Both the position numbers and the translations under genes were made by a program. DNA of 14,533 bases from an uncultured Clostridia bacterium (lineage in GTDB: Bacteria > Bacillota > Clostridia > Oscillospirales > Ruminococcaceae), in NCBI GenBank assembly GCA_944388825.1, contig CALXKG010000020.1:1-14533 (forward strand). Direction: 5' to 3'. Every line of letters starts with the position of its first letter. Position 1 is the stretch's first letter. Under the pieces are notes generated by a model. It had not been told where the DNA came from, searched no databases, and saw only the letters and a list, made by a program, of their open reading frames with translations. Shown here piece by piece: positions 1-6,640 of this stretch.

Positions 1-728
1 TAGGCGTTGTCCAGCCAGACCTGGGAAGAATAGTTGGCGGAGAGGGTGTTGATCATCCCTTTGTACGCCCCCATATACTTTTCAAACGAATCCTTCCGGA
101 CCGCCTGGGACCGCGATTCCCGGTAGACTCCGAAGTTGCCGTTGGTCAGGGGGGAGGGGCTGCCGTTTTCATCGATGACGTCGGGGTAGCGGAGGTCGAC
201 GTCCATCAGCATCGACGCCACCTGGTCGGGCGCGCCGGAGACTTTGGAGAACTGGGTCAGCAGCGCCTCCTGCTCGGCCGGCAGGGTGTGCGCCCGCGCC
301 CGGGCGATGTCCTCGACGATGTGGCGGTAGACGGCCATATCCTCCCGCGCCATCCAGCCCGCCAGCGCCTGCTCGTCGACCGCGAGGATCTCCGGCCGCA
401 GGAAGGAGACGGCGGCCGAATAGTCGGCCATCAGCTGCTGGACAAGCCCCTGCATCCGCTGGTAGGCGGGGTCGCCGTTGTCGGTCGAGACGTGGAAGAA
501 GGCGTACTCCATCGCCAGCTCCAGCCGCTCCTGCAAAGCGTAGATCGTGTCCAGCGCGTTTTTGAGGTTATCCGCGGAGGTAAGGGTCCCTTTTAAATTC
601 CCGAGGGCCGGGATCTCGTTTTTCAGATTACCGACTTCCGCCTCCCAGGCCTCGTCCGACGGGTAAAGGTCGGTGAAATCCCAGGTATACCGGGGGTCCA
701 TGTCTTTTCTTGCTTTCAGCTGTTCCAT
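1..728 (-). CDS. pepF: Oligoendopeptidase F family (M3B) metallopeptidase, N-terminal part
   Basis: The visible 242 residues are the N-terminal third of a protein of about 600 residues; the C-terminal HExxH zinc site lies beyond the left edge, so catalysis cannot be checked here. The opening 'RYTWDFTDLYPSDEAWE' and the following helical stretch (FFHVSTDNGDPAYQRM, about residues 75-95) are typical of PepF/M3B enzymes, which cut short peptides in the cytoplasm. No signal peptide is seen. The start ATG at 728 is chosen because AGAAAGGAAA lies just upstream. It follows sdaAB by 70 bases on the same strand with no clear terminator, so the two are probably co-transcribed. The gap holds a GC-rich hairpin (756-775). 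The family is fairly clear; the exact substrate and orthology are not. Confidence 0.88.
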   Translation of the reverse strand, partial: MEQLKARKDMDPRYTWDFTDLYPSDEAWEAEVGNLKNEIPALGNLKGTLTSADNLKNALDTIYALQERLELAMEYAFFHVSTDNGDPAYQRMQGLVQQLMADYSAAVSFLRPEILAVDEQALAGWMAREDMAVYRHIVEDIARARAHTLPAEQEALLTQFSKVSGAPDQVASMLMDVDLRYPDVIDENGSPSPLTNGNFGVYRESRSQAVRKDSFEKYMGAYKGMINTLSANYSSQVWLDNA

Positions 729-755
729 AGGGCATTTCCTTTCTATATGGCGTCT

Positions 756-775
756 GCCCGGGGAGACCCCCGGGC
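756..775 (-). other. Intercistronic GC hairpin between sdaAB and pepF
   Basis: A perfect 8-bp inverted repeat GCCCGGGG/CCCCGGGC with a 4-base loop lies in the 70-base gap between the sdaAB stop and the pepF start. It has no following T-run on the minus strand, so it is unlikely to be an efficient terminator. It may act as an RNA stabiliser or partial terminator that sets the ratio of the two products; that role is inference. Confidence 0.5.
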
Positions 776-798
776 GGCTGGAAAACAGGGTAAAACGG

Positions 799-1467
799 CT
801 ATTCGGTGAGCGGGGTTAAAATCATCACCCGTTCGATGCCGGGCAGCGCCCGGATCTTCTCCTCCAGCCCAGGCGGCGGGACCGAGTCGATCTCCAGGTA
901 CATCTGGGCCAGATGGGTCTCCCGGCTGCGGTCGACCTGCATATTGCCGATGTTGATCTCCGCTTCGTATAAAAGCCCTGCGATCGCCGCGATCACGCCG
1001 GGGTGGTCGTGGTGGCGGCAGACGATGATCGGCCGCTCGCCGGTAAACCGGACGGCCAGGGCGTCGATCTCGGTGATCTCCACCTGCCCCCCGCCGACCG
1101 ACGCGCCGGTCACGGTGTGCCGCGTGCCGTCCTTGCAGACGACTTCAAACCGGACGGTATTCGGATGGGCGTTTTCGCCCAGGTCCGCCGGGATGAACCG
1201 GTAGGTGAGCCCCGCCTTTTCCGCCATCGCGAACGCGCCTCTTAACCGCTCGTCCCAGGGCGGGAGGTCTAAAAGCCCCGCGATCAGCGCCTTGTCGGTG
1301 CCGTGGCCGCGGTAGGTGGCGGCGAAGGAGCCGTGCAGGTAGAGGGCCGCGTCGGTGATCTCCTGCCCGGCGAGCCTGCGCACCATCCGCCCGAGCCGCG
1401 CCGCCCCGGCGGTGTGGGAACTGGACGGCCCGATCATCACCGGGCCGATAATATCAAACAGCCCCAT
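799..1467 (-). CDS. sdaAB: L-serine dehydratase, iron-sulfur-dependent, beta subunit
   Basis: This 222-residue protein is the beta subunit of the two-subunit [4Fe-4S] L-serine dehydratase, which deaminates L-serine to pyruvate and ammonia in the cytoplasm. The N-terminus carries the family signature GPVMIGPSSSHTAGAARLG (residues 8-26). Residues about 145-220 (RPIIVCRHHDHPGVIAAIAGLLYEAEINIGNMQVDR) form an ACT domain, as in Bacillus-type SdaAB. The length is normal for a beta subunit. The ATG at 1467 has AAGGAGGG about 8 bases upstream and a good promoter at 1506-1534. The alpha subunit gene (sdaAA), which carries the cluster cysteines and usually follows directly, is absent: the next gene downstream is pepF. 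The alpha subunit must be encoded elsewhere if the enzyme works. Confidence 0.95.
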   Translation of the reverse strand: MGLFDIIGPVMIGPSSSHTAGAARLGRMVRRLAGQEITDAALYLHGSFAATYRGHGTDKALIAGLLDLPPWDERLRGAFAMAEKAGLTYRFIPADLGENAHPNTVRFEVVCKDGTRHTVTGASVGGGQVEITEIDALAVRFTGERPIIVCRHHDHPGVIAAIAGLLYEAEINIGNMQVDRSRETHLAQMYLEIDSVPPPGLEEKIRALPGIERVMILTPLTE

Positions 1468-1505
1468 CCGGATCCCTCCTTTCAGTCATTGGCCGTTACC
1501 ACTTT

Positions 1506-1534
1506 AGTGTAGCACAAAACGCCCGTTATAGCAA
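1506..1534 (-). promoter_or_regulatory. Sigma-A type promoter of sdaAB-pepF
   Basis: On the minus strand, TTGCTA (-35, 1534-1529) and TACACT (-10, 1511-1506) are separated by 17 bases, about 40 bases upstream of the sdaAB start. Four of six bases match the consensus in each box. Confidence 0.65.
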
Positions 1535-1550
1535 GTTTTTTGCCGATTTA

Positions 1551-1569
1551 ATCCCGGCTGAACCGGGAA
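1551..1569. other. Inverted repeat upstream of the sdaAB promoter
   Basis: TCCCGG-CTGAA-CCGGGA is a perfect 6-bp inverted repeat with a 5-base loop, extendable by AT pairs with one bulge. It lies just upstream of the sdaAB -35 box. No T-run follows on either strand. It could be a regulator binding site; nothing in the sequence identifies the regulator. Confidence 0.35.
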
Positions 1570-1611
1570 TTTGTGACGGTTTTCTTCTGCGGATTTCAGG
1601 ATAAAGAAAAA

Positions 1612-1917
1612 GCGCCTGCCGGACAGCCTTATGCGTGCGGGGCGGGGAATGCGGCCGCGCCGAACAGAAAAAGCCGGGCTTTCCAGCCGCGCACCCGATC
1701 TCCCGGGCGGTGAAGAAACGCGCCGAAGGCTGTGCGCTTGCCGGACAGCCTTATGCGTGCGGGGCGGGGGACATGGCCGCGCCGGACAGAAAAAGCCGGG
1801 CTTTCCAGCCGCGCACCCGATCTCCCGGGCGGTGAAGAAACGTGCCGAAGGCTGTGAGCTTGCCGAACAGCCTTATGCGTGCGGGGCGGGAGATATGGCC
1901 GCGTCGAACAGAAAAAA
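1612..1917. repeat. 122-bp tandem repeat, about 2.5 copies, intergenic
   Basis: Units begin at 1612, 1734 and 1856, each marked by CAGCCTTATGCGTGCGGGGC. The first two units are full length and differ at about 7 positions by eye (roughly 94% identical). The third stops after about 62 bases, where it merges into the terminator of the 1958-2548 gene. The period is 122, not a multiple of three, so successive copies fall in different reading frames and the array is not a coding repeat. Each full unit holds an AAAAAGCCGGGCTTT near-palindrome and a conserved GATCTCCCGGGCGG segment. Together with 1468-1611 this explains the 490-base stretch without a gene. Confidence 0.92.
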
Positions 1918-1942
1918 GCCCGACTCCGCCGGGAATCGGGCT
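1912..1942 (-). terminator. Rho-independent terminator of the MBL-fold hydrolase gene
   Basis: On the minus strand AGCCCGA pairs with TCGGGCT (7 bp, 12-base loop containing an inner TCCCGGCGGA stretch), followed by six T. It sits 15 bases past the stop codon of the hydrolase gene and at the edge of the 122-bp repeat array. Confidence 0.8.
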
Positions 1943-1957
1943 ATGCAGGGGATTTGC

Positions 1958-2548
1958 TTACAGTTCAATTTCCTCGCCGGGATGGAGGATCAGCCGGTTC
2001 GGGACGATCAGCTGCTCCGCCTTCTGCTGGTCGAACAGCTGGCCGGGAGCCATATGGATCGGGATGACCTTTTCCGCGCCGATTTTTTCGGCGCACTTTG
2101 CCGCCTCGGCAGGGCCCATATTGTAGACGCCGTCGATCGGCAGGAGGGCGTAGTCGAGGTTCATCCCCGCCATCTCGTCCATCTGGGCGGTCGTCGAAGT
2201 GTCGCCGGCGCAGTAGACCTTCCTGCCGTCCAGCAGGAAGATATAACCGACGCACTCGCCCTTTTTGTGGTGGGAGTTATAGGCTTCCACCGCCCGCACC
2301 TGGAAGGAGGAGAAGTTTAAAAGCAGGTACTGCCCGCCCCGCACCGCGTCTTTTTCGGTGATAATCCGGCAGCCGGGGGCGTGGGGCATCTTGTCGACCT
2401 CGTTGTGGTCGTGGTGCTGATGGGTGACAAAGATATAATCAGCCGGAAGGTCATACCCTTCCCCCGCATAGGGGTCGACGTAAATGACCGTGCCGTCGTT
2501 CATCGTAAAGCGGACCGAGCCGTGGCCCTGGTAAAGCATTTTTGCCAT
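1958..2548 (-). CDS. Metallo-beta-lactamase-fold metal-dependent hydrolase (UPF0173-like)
   Basis: This 196-residue cytoplasmic protein has the metal-binding motif HxHxDH as H43-Q-H45-H-D47-H48 (in VTHQHHDHNE), a further Asp in CAGDTS (D116) and a C-terminal His in IPIHMAPG (H165). These are the ligands expected for a two-metal MBL-fold hydrolase. The GHGSVRF start and the PIDGVYNMGPAEAA segment (137-150) place it in the YtkL/UPF0173-like branch, whose physiological substrate is unknown to me. It is slightly shorter than the roughly 225 residues common in that branch. The ATG at 2548 follows AAGGA(TTG)AAGG. It is a single-gene transcript: promoter at 2679-2707, terminator at 1912-1942. Its leader folds into an attenuator-like structure ending in a terminator 18 bases before the start codon, so expression is probably conditional. 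Confidence 0.9.
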   Translation of the reverse strand: MAKMLYQGHGSVRFTMNDGTVIYVDPYAGEGYDLPADYIFVTHQHHDHNEVDKMPHAPGCRIITEKDAVRGGQYLLLNFSSFQVRAVEAYNSHHKKGECVGYIFLLDGRKVYCAGDTSTTAQMDEMAGMNLDYALLPIDGVYNMGPAEAAKCAEKIGAEKVIPIHMAPGQLFDQQKAEQLIVPNRLILHPGEEIEL

Positions 2549-2565
2549 TTTCCTTCAATCCTTTC

Positions 2566-2591
2566 AAAAAAACCGCCCGTTATCCGGCGGT
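2566..2591 (-). terminator. Leader terminator before the MBL-fold hydrolase start codon
   Basis: Minus-strand stem ACCGCC/GGCGGT with an 8-base loop, then seven T (one in the stem). It lies between the gene's promoter and its ribosome binding site, so it would stop transcription before the gene unless prevented. Confidence 0.7.
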
Positions 2592-2672
2592 ACATCAGGA
2601 GTCCATCTGGTGGATCTACGCCGGGCATCACCCCGGCGCCGGCGGAGGGCAGGCGTTCCGGCACTGCCTCTG
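2566..2672 (-). promoter_or_regulatory. Folded leader with terminator, probable attenuator or riboswitch of unknown class
   Basis: The transcript predicted to start near 2672 has about 105 bases before a terminator (ACCGCC/GGCGGT, 2572-2591, followed by T7 ending at 2566) that lies directly upstream of the ribosome binding site. Upstream are three hairpins: 2648-2668 (GGCAG/CTGCC, extended by GC after a bulge), 2619-2638 (CGCCGGG/CCCGGCG, 6-base loop) and 2602-2614 (TCCA/TGGA). The 3' arm of the second hairpin (CCGGCG) is perfectly complementary to CGCCGG in the 5' arm of the terminator, which allows an alternative, antiterminating fold. This is the architecture of transcription attenuation. 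I could not match it to a known riboswitch or T-box consensus. Confidence 0.6.
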
Positions 2673-2678
2673 ATACCT

Positions 2679-2707
2679 ATTGTACGGGATTTTTTCCCAT
2701 CCGTCAA
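2679..2707 (-). promoter_or_regulatory. Sigma-A type promoter of the MBL-fold hydrolase
   Basis: On the minus strand TTGACG (-35, 2707-2702) and TACAAT (-10, 2684-2679) are separated by exactly 17 bases, five of six consensus bases in each box. It is about 130 bases upstream of the start codon, leaving a long leader. Confidence 0.8.
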
Positions 2708-2852
2708 TGCGCCGCTCCCACCGTCTTGCAGAGGCGGGAGAAAAAAATTCTGTGCAAACTGGCGGCGTTGTTTAAGGGGAATGTAAAGGTATGCGCAAAA
2801 GCCGTTTTATAGCCGGATTTTTTAATCTTTGTTTAATCCCGCCCCAAACGAC

Positions 2853-2881
2853 TTGTTTTCCGGCGGTTATCCGTGTATAAT
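2853..2881 (+). promoter_or_regulatory. Promoter of the glycosyltransferase-flavoprotein operon
   Basis: TTGTTT (2853-2858), a 17-base spacer and a perfect TATAAT (2876-2881), followed by AT-rich DNA. The predicted start near 2888 gives a leader of about 115 bases. Together with the divergent promoter and leader of the hydrolase this accounts for the 454-base stretch between the two genes; 2708-2850 shows nothing else I can name. Confidence 0.75.
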
Positions 2882-2919
2882 AAAAATAAATTATAATTGT
2901 TTTTCCGGCGGCCCAGGGT

Positions 2920-2956
2920 GTATCGGAGAAATCAATATTGGCGCGTTTTCCGATAC
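2920..2956 (+). other. Inverted repeat in the leader of the glycosyltransferase operon
   Basis: GTATCGGA (2920-2927) and TCCGATAC (2949-2956) form a perfect 8-bp inverted repeat, extendable by G-T pairs, around a 21-base loop. It lies in the leader between the promoter and the GTG start. There is no T-run after it, so it is not a terminator. It may be a binding site for a regulator or an RNA stem. Confidence 0.5.
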
Positions 2957-3002
2957 GCACCGGCAGCTGCGTTTACCATATTCACGAAAGGAGAGGTCTT
3001 CT

Positions 3003-4343
3003 GTGGAAAAAGAGATGACCGTCTGCCTGCTCAATGATTCCTTCCCGCCGACCATCGACGGGGTCGCAAACGCCACCCTCAACTACGCCCGCTGCATCCA
3101 GAAGTCCCACGGCCGGGCGGTCGTCGCGACCCCCTGGTACCCGGGTGTAAAGGACGATTACCCCTTCCGGGTCATCCGGTACGCGTCGGCCGCGATCACC
3201 AAACGGCTGGGCTACCGGGGCGGCATCCCCTTCGACCCCCGGATGCAGTACTTCTTAGCCCATCAGAACGTCGACATCATCCATACCCACTGCCCGTTCA
3301 TGTCCACCGTCGTCGCGCGGATCCTGCGCTACAACACCGGCGCGCCGGTGGTCTTTACCTACCACACCAAGTTTGACGTCGACATCGAAAAGCGGGTGGC
3401 GCTCAACCCGGTGCGGAACGCCTCGCTGCGGCTGCTGCTCAACAACATCAACGCCTGCGACGAGGTTTGGGTCGTGAGCCGCGGGGCGGGGGAGAACCTC
3501 AAAAGCCTCGGGTACCAGGGGGATTACATCGTCATGGAAAACGGCGTCGATTTTGAAAAGCGCCGGACGGACGAGCAGACCCTTTCCGGGATGCGGGAGG
3601 CTTACCATATCGCGCCGGACGAGACGGTCTTTTTATTTGTCGGCCGGATGATGTGGTACAAAGGGGTCAGGATCTCGATCGACGGCCTCGCCAAAGCCAA
3701 AGCGGCGGGGGCGAAATGCCGGATGTTTTTTGTCGGCGACGGGGCCGACCGCCCGGAAATCGAGGCCTACTGCGAAAAGGCCGGCATCCGGGAGGAAACC
3801 GTCTTCACCGGCGCGATCCAGGACCGGGAAAAACTCCGCAGCTATTTTTCCCTTGCCGACTGTTTCCTGTTCCCGTCCACTTACGACACCAACGGCATTG
3901 TCGTCCGGGAAGCGGCGGCCTGCCAGTGCCCGTCGGTGCTGGTGCGGGGGAGCTGCGCCGCCGAGGGGATCACCGACGGCCGCAACGGTATTTTAATAGA
4001 GGAAAACGGGGATTCGATGGCGGAGGCGGTGGCGGCCGCCTGCAGGGACCGGGACAGGCTGAGGGAGATCGGCCGCCATGCCGCCGACGAGATCTACCTT
4101 TCCTGGGACGACGCGGTGGCAAAGGCCGTCCGGCGCTACCGGACGGTCATCGAGCGGTATACCCGTGAAAAGCGCAGCCGCCTGCTGGAAAATGAAATGC
4201 GGGAGCTGAAAGTGGAGTTTGAAAAGCGCAAAAACCTGTACATCCGCCGCTATTACCGGTTCGGGCGGCAGCTGATCGAGGGGAAGGGGCCGCGGCTGGC
4301 GCTGAAGCTCCTCTCCTCCGGAAAGGACAAGAAAGATGAGTGA
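3003..4343 (+). CDS. GT4-family glycosyltransferase (GT-B fold)
   Basis: A 446-residue protein that would transfer a sugar from a nucleotide sugar to a lipid or glycan acceptor at the inner membrane face. The N-terminal domain opens with VCLLNDSFPPTIDGVANA (about 7-24) and contains DIIHTHCPFMSTV. The donor-binding C-terminal domain has FLFVGRMMWYKGV and FVGDGADRPEIE. The EX7E motif appears as D295-x7-E303 (YDTNGIVVREAAACQCPSV), with Asp in the first position. The last 60 residues are basic and probably helical or coiled (EKRSRLLENEMRELKVEFEKRKN), possibly for membrane or partner contact. GTG at 3003 is preferred over further upstream starts because AAGGAG lies 9 bases before it and the promoter leader ends there; ATG at 3015 is an alternative. 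Resembles diacylglycerol glycosyltransferases, but the acceptor cannot be read from the sequence. Overlaps the next gene by 8 bases. Confidence 0.9.
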   Translation: MEKEMTVCLLNDSFPPTIDGVANATLNYARCIQKSHGRAVVATPWYPGVKDDYPFRVIRYASAAITKRLGYRGGIPFDPRMQYFLAHQNVDIIHTHCPFMSTVVARILRYNTGAPVVFTYHTKFDVDIEKRVALNPVRNASLRLLLNNINACDEVWVVSRGAGENLKSLGYQGDYIVMENGVDFEKRRTDEQTLSGMREAYHIAPDETVFLFVGRMMWYKGVRISIDGLAKAKAAGAKCRMFFVGDGADRPEIEAYCEKAGIREETVFTGAIQDREKLRSYFSLADCFLFPSTYDTNGIVVREAAACQCPSVLVRGSCAAEGITDGRNGILIEENGDSMAEAVAAACRDRDRLREIGRHAADEIYLSWDDAVAKAVRRYRTVIERYTREKRSRLLENEMRELKVEFEKRKNLYIRRYYRFGRQLIEGKGPRLALKLLSSGKDKKDE

Positions 4344-5607
4344 AACAGTTTACCCTGTCGCGGTCATCGGCGGCGGCGCGTCGGGGATGGCGGCGGCGAT
4401 CGAGGCGGCGGGGATTTTGGGCCCCGGCAGGGTGCTGCTGCTGGAGCGGGGGCAGCGGGCCGGGCGGAAACTGCTCGCCACCGGCAACGGCCGCTGCAAC
4501 CTCTCCAACCGGGACCTGCGGGCGGCCCGCTACCACGGCCATGACCCCGGCTTTGTCCTGCCGGCGCTGGAGCGGTTCCCGCTGGAAGACACCCTTGCCT
4601 TTTTTGCGCGGATGGGCCTGCTGACCGTCGAAGAGGAGGGGGGAAAGCTGTTCCCGATGCCGCTCCAGGCGGCGGCGGTTTTGGACGTCCTCCGGCTGGA
4701 ACTGGACCGCCGGGGGGTCCTCCTCCGGACCGATACCGACGCCGCCGCGCTGCGCCCCGGGAAGGGCGGCTTCTCTATTGTCTGCCGGACGCCGGACGGG
4801 GAAACGGTTTTCCGCGCCCGGAAGGTGGTCGCCGCCTGCGGCGGGGAGGCTTCCCCCGGCCTTGGCGGCTGTAGCTGCGGGTATGCGCTGTTTTCCGCCC
4901 TTGGCCACCGGGTCTGCCCGACCCTTCCGGCGATCGTTCAGCTGAAAGCGGACGTGAGCGGCGTCAAGGGACTTTCGGGCAGCAAATTTGACGCCGCGGT
5001 CACCCTTTTCGCCGGCGGGACAAAGCCCTGCCCCATCCGGGAAGAGCGGGGGGAGCTGCTTTTCACCGACTACGGCGTCTCAGGGCCGCCGGTTATGCAG
5101 CTGTCCGGCCATGCCGCCCGGGCGCTGGAGGCGGGGCAGGCCCCGTTTCTGTCGGTGGCTTTCCTGCCGGACTGGGACGCGGGGGAGCTCCGCGCGGTTT
5201 TGTTCCAGCGGAAAAAAGCCCTTTCCGGCCGCAGGCTGGAGGACTTCATGACCGGCTTCCTCCCCAAGCGGCTGGGCCAGCTGGCGCTGAAAATGTCCGG
5301 CGCGGCGCCCCTTTCCCGGACGGGCGGCACGCTGACGCCGGAAGAGCTCGGGGCCTGCGCCCGGCTGCTGAAGGACTTCCGGCTGCGCGTCACCGGCACC
5401 GGCGGGATGAAAAATGCCCAGGTCACCCAGGGGGGCGTTTTAACCGGCGGATTTGACCCCGCGACCCTCCAGTCGCGGAAAGTCCCCGGCCTTTACGCCT
5501 GCGGGGAGATGCTGGATATCGACGGGGACTGCGGCGGATTCAACCTCCAATGGGCCTGGTCTTCCGGCCGGCTGGCGGGGCGGTCGGCGGCGGAGGCCGC
5601 CGGGTAA
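4336..5607 (+). CDS. HI0933/BaiN-family FAD-dependent oxidoreductase
   Basis: A 423-residue flavoprotein. The FAD-binding Rossmann motif is VAVIGGGASGMAAAIEAA (8-25). The family signature GRKLLATGNGRCNLSN follows at 43-58, and the C-terminal FAD motif GLYACGEMLDIDGDCGGFNLQWAWSSG is at about 385-411. This is the Pfam HI0933-like family, which includes BaiN and many uncharacterised NAD(P)/FAD-dependent oxidoreductases; the substrate cannot be assigned. The length is normal. The ATG at 4336 overlaps the end of the glycosyltransferase by 8 bases and has GGAAAGGAC upstream, which indicates translational coupling in one operon. No terminator is seen after it. The next gene has its own strong promoter, so read-through plus a second start is likely. 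Confidence 0.93.
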   Translation: MSETVYPVAVIGGGASGMAAAIEAAGILGPGRVLLLERGQRAGRKLLATGNGRCNLSNRDLRAARYHGHDPGFVLPALERFPLEDTLAFFARMGLLTVEEEGGKLFPMPLQAAAVLDVLRLELDRRGVLLRTDTDAAALRPGKGGFSIVCRTPDGETVFRARKVVAACGGEASPGLGGCSCGYALFSALGHRVCPTLPAIVQLKADVSGVKGLSGSKFDAAVTLFAGGTKPCPIREERGELLFTDYGVSGPPVMQLSGHAARALEAGQAPFLSVAFLPDWDAGELRAVLFQRKKALSGRRLEDFMTGFLPKRLGQLALKMSGAAPLSRTGGTLTPEELGACARLLKDFRLRVTGTGGMKNAQVTQGGVLTGGFDPATLQSRKVPGLYACGEMLDIDGDCGGFNLQWAWSSGRLAGRSAAEAAG

Positions 5608-5663
5608 GGATGTCCCATGCCCAAAATGTTTCCATATTTCCCGCAACGTTAAATCTTATGTCA

Positions 5664-5692
5664 TTGACTTTTCTTCCCGCAGCGGGTACAAT
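5664..5692 (+). promoter_or_regulatory. Sigma-A type promoter of the nucleotidyltransferase operon
   Basis: TTGACT (5664-5669) and TACAAT (5687-5692) with exactly 17 bases between them, five of six consensus bases in each box, 45 bases upstream of the start codon at 5738. Confidence 0.85.
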
Positions 5693-5737
5693 GAAACAGG
5701 AAATACAGCCGGGCGTCCGGCAGAAAGAGGCAACCCT

Positions 5738-6640
5738 ATGGATTTAGTCATCATGGCGGCGGGCATCGGCTCCCGCTTCGGAAAAGGCATCAAACAGCTG
5801 ACCCCGGTGGGCCCCGACGGCGAGGTCATCATGGAATATTCCATCCACGACGCGCTGGAGGCGGGGTTTGACCGGGTGGTCTTTATCACCCGGCGCGACC
5901 TGCTCGCCGCGTTCAAGGAGATCATCGGCAATAAGATGGAAAAGGTCTGCCCGACCGCTTACGCCTTCCAGGAACTGGACGACCTGCCGGAGGGCTTCTC
6001 CCTCCCGGAAGGGCGGACAAAGCCCTGGGGCACCGGACAGGCGGTGCTGGCCTGCAAGGGGGTCGTGACGGGGCCGTTCGCCGTTATCAACGCCGACGAC
6101 TACTATGGAAAGGAATGCTTCAAGCTGGTCCACGACTACCTCGCCTCCCACACCGGCGACGGGGAATACTGCATGGCCGGCTTCATCCTCGGCAACACCC
6201 TTTCGGATAACGGCGCGGTCACCCGCGGGGTCTGCAAGGTAAACGCCGAAGGATACCTGACCGGCGTCGACGAGACCTCCGGCATTGTCAAGACGCCTGC
6301 CGGCGCGGCGGTGGAAAAGGACGGCAAACAGGTGCCGATCAATCCCGCAAGCCACGTCTCGATGAATATGTGGGGCCTGACCCCCGGCTTTATCGGCCGG
6401 CTGGAAGCGGGCTTTAAAGCCTTCCTCGAGAGCCGCAAAGAGGGGGACGTGAAGAGCGAATACCTCCTCCCGACCGTCATCGACGGGATGATCCAGTCCG
6501 GCGAAGCGACGGTCAAGGTGCTGGAGACCCACGACAAATGGTTCGGCGTCACCTACGCCGAGGATAAGGAGACGGTCGTGAAGGCCCTGCGCGCCCTCCA
6601 CGACGCCGGCGATTACCCGACGCCGCTTTTTGCCCGATGA
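5738..6640 (+). CDS. NTP transferase domain protein (sugar-phosphate nucleotidyltransferase-like)
   Basis: A 300-residue cytoplasmic protein with the nucleotidyltransferase fold. The nucleotide-binding loop is MAAGIGSRFGKGIKQLTPVGP (6-26), with G9, G11, R13 and K19 in the expected places. The metal site is NADDYYG (N118, D120, D121). 'WGTGQAVLACK' (about 97-107) matches the base-recognition region of the superfamily. Such enzymes couple a sugar phosphate or another phosphorylated alcohol to an NTP; the substrate is not evident. The ATG at 5738 is preferred over in-frame upstream codons because AGAGG lies 7-10 bases before it and the promoter at 5664-5692 lies in between. It begins an operon with a TtcA-like protein (ATGA overlap), a small membrane protein and a secreted wall-binding protein. 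Confidence 0.88.
   Translation: MDLVIMAAGIGSRFGKGIKQLTPVGPDGEVIMEYSIHDALEAGFDRVVFITRRDLLAAFKEIIGNKMEKVCPTAYAFQELDDLPEGFSLPEGRTKPWGTGQAVLACKGVVTGPFAVINADDYYGKECFKLVHDYLASHTGDGEYCMAGFILGNTLSDNGAVTRGVCKVNAEGYLTGVDETSGIVKTPAGAAVEKDGKQVPINPASHVSMNMWGLTPGFIGRLEAGFKAFLESRKEGDVKSEYLLPTVIDGMIQSGEATVKVLETHDKWFGVTYAEDKETVVKALRALHDAGDYPTPLFAR

Noticed and set aside
1612..1917. CRISPR array
   Set aside because: Units are 122 bp and repeated along their whole length; there is no alternation of short repeats and unique spacers, and there are no cas genes.
1631..2320. Long plus-strand open frame running through the 122-bp repeats into the hydrolase gene
   Set aside because: The repeat period is not a multiple of three, so copies would be read in different frames. 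The second half is antisense to a clearly conserved MBL-fold gene, and there is no good ribosome binding site.
2566..2672. Fluoride, TPP or T-box identity for the hydrolase leader
   Set aside because: Short resemblances exist (CTGATG as in fluoride switches, CCTGAT...GGATAA as in TPP switches, GTACCGCC as in T-boxes), but the required partner elements (fluoride pseudoknot loop, TPP CUGAGA, T-box Stem I) are missing and the leader is too short for a T-box.
2708..2850. Terminator or small RNA between the divergent promoters (CTCCC...GGGAG followed by A7)
   Set aside because: The stem is interrupted by a mismatch and a bulge, and the neighbouring run is A on the plus strand with no T-run in the right place on either strand.
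2829..3002. N-terminal extension of the glycosyltransferase from an upstream start
   Set aside because: The extension would start upstream of the promoter's -10 box, has no ribosome binding site, and does not fit the family N-terminus, which begins with the first beta strand at MTVCLLNDSFPP.
5738..6640. LicC-type choline-phosphate cytidylyltransferase serving the choline-binding-like repeats of the surface protein
   Set aside because: The nucleotide loop differs from LicC-type enzymes and no other lic genes are present; the link rests only on neighbourhood.
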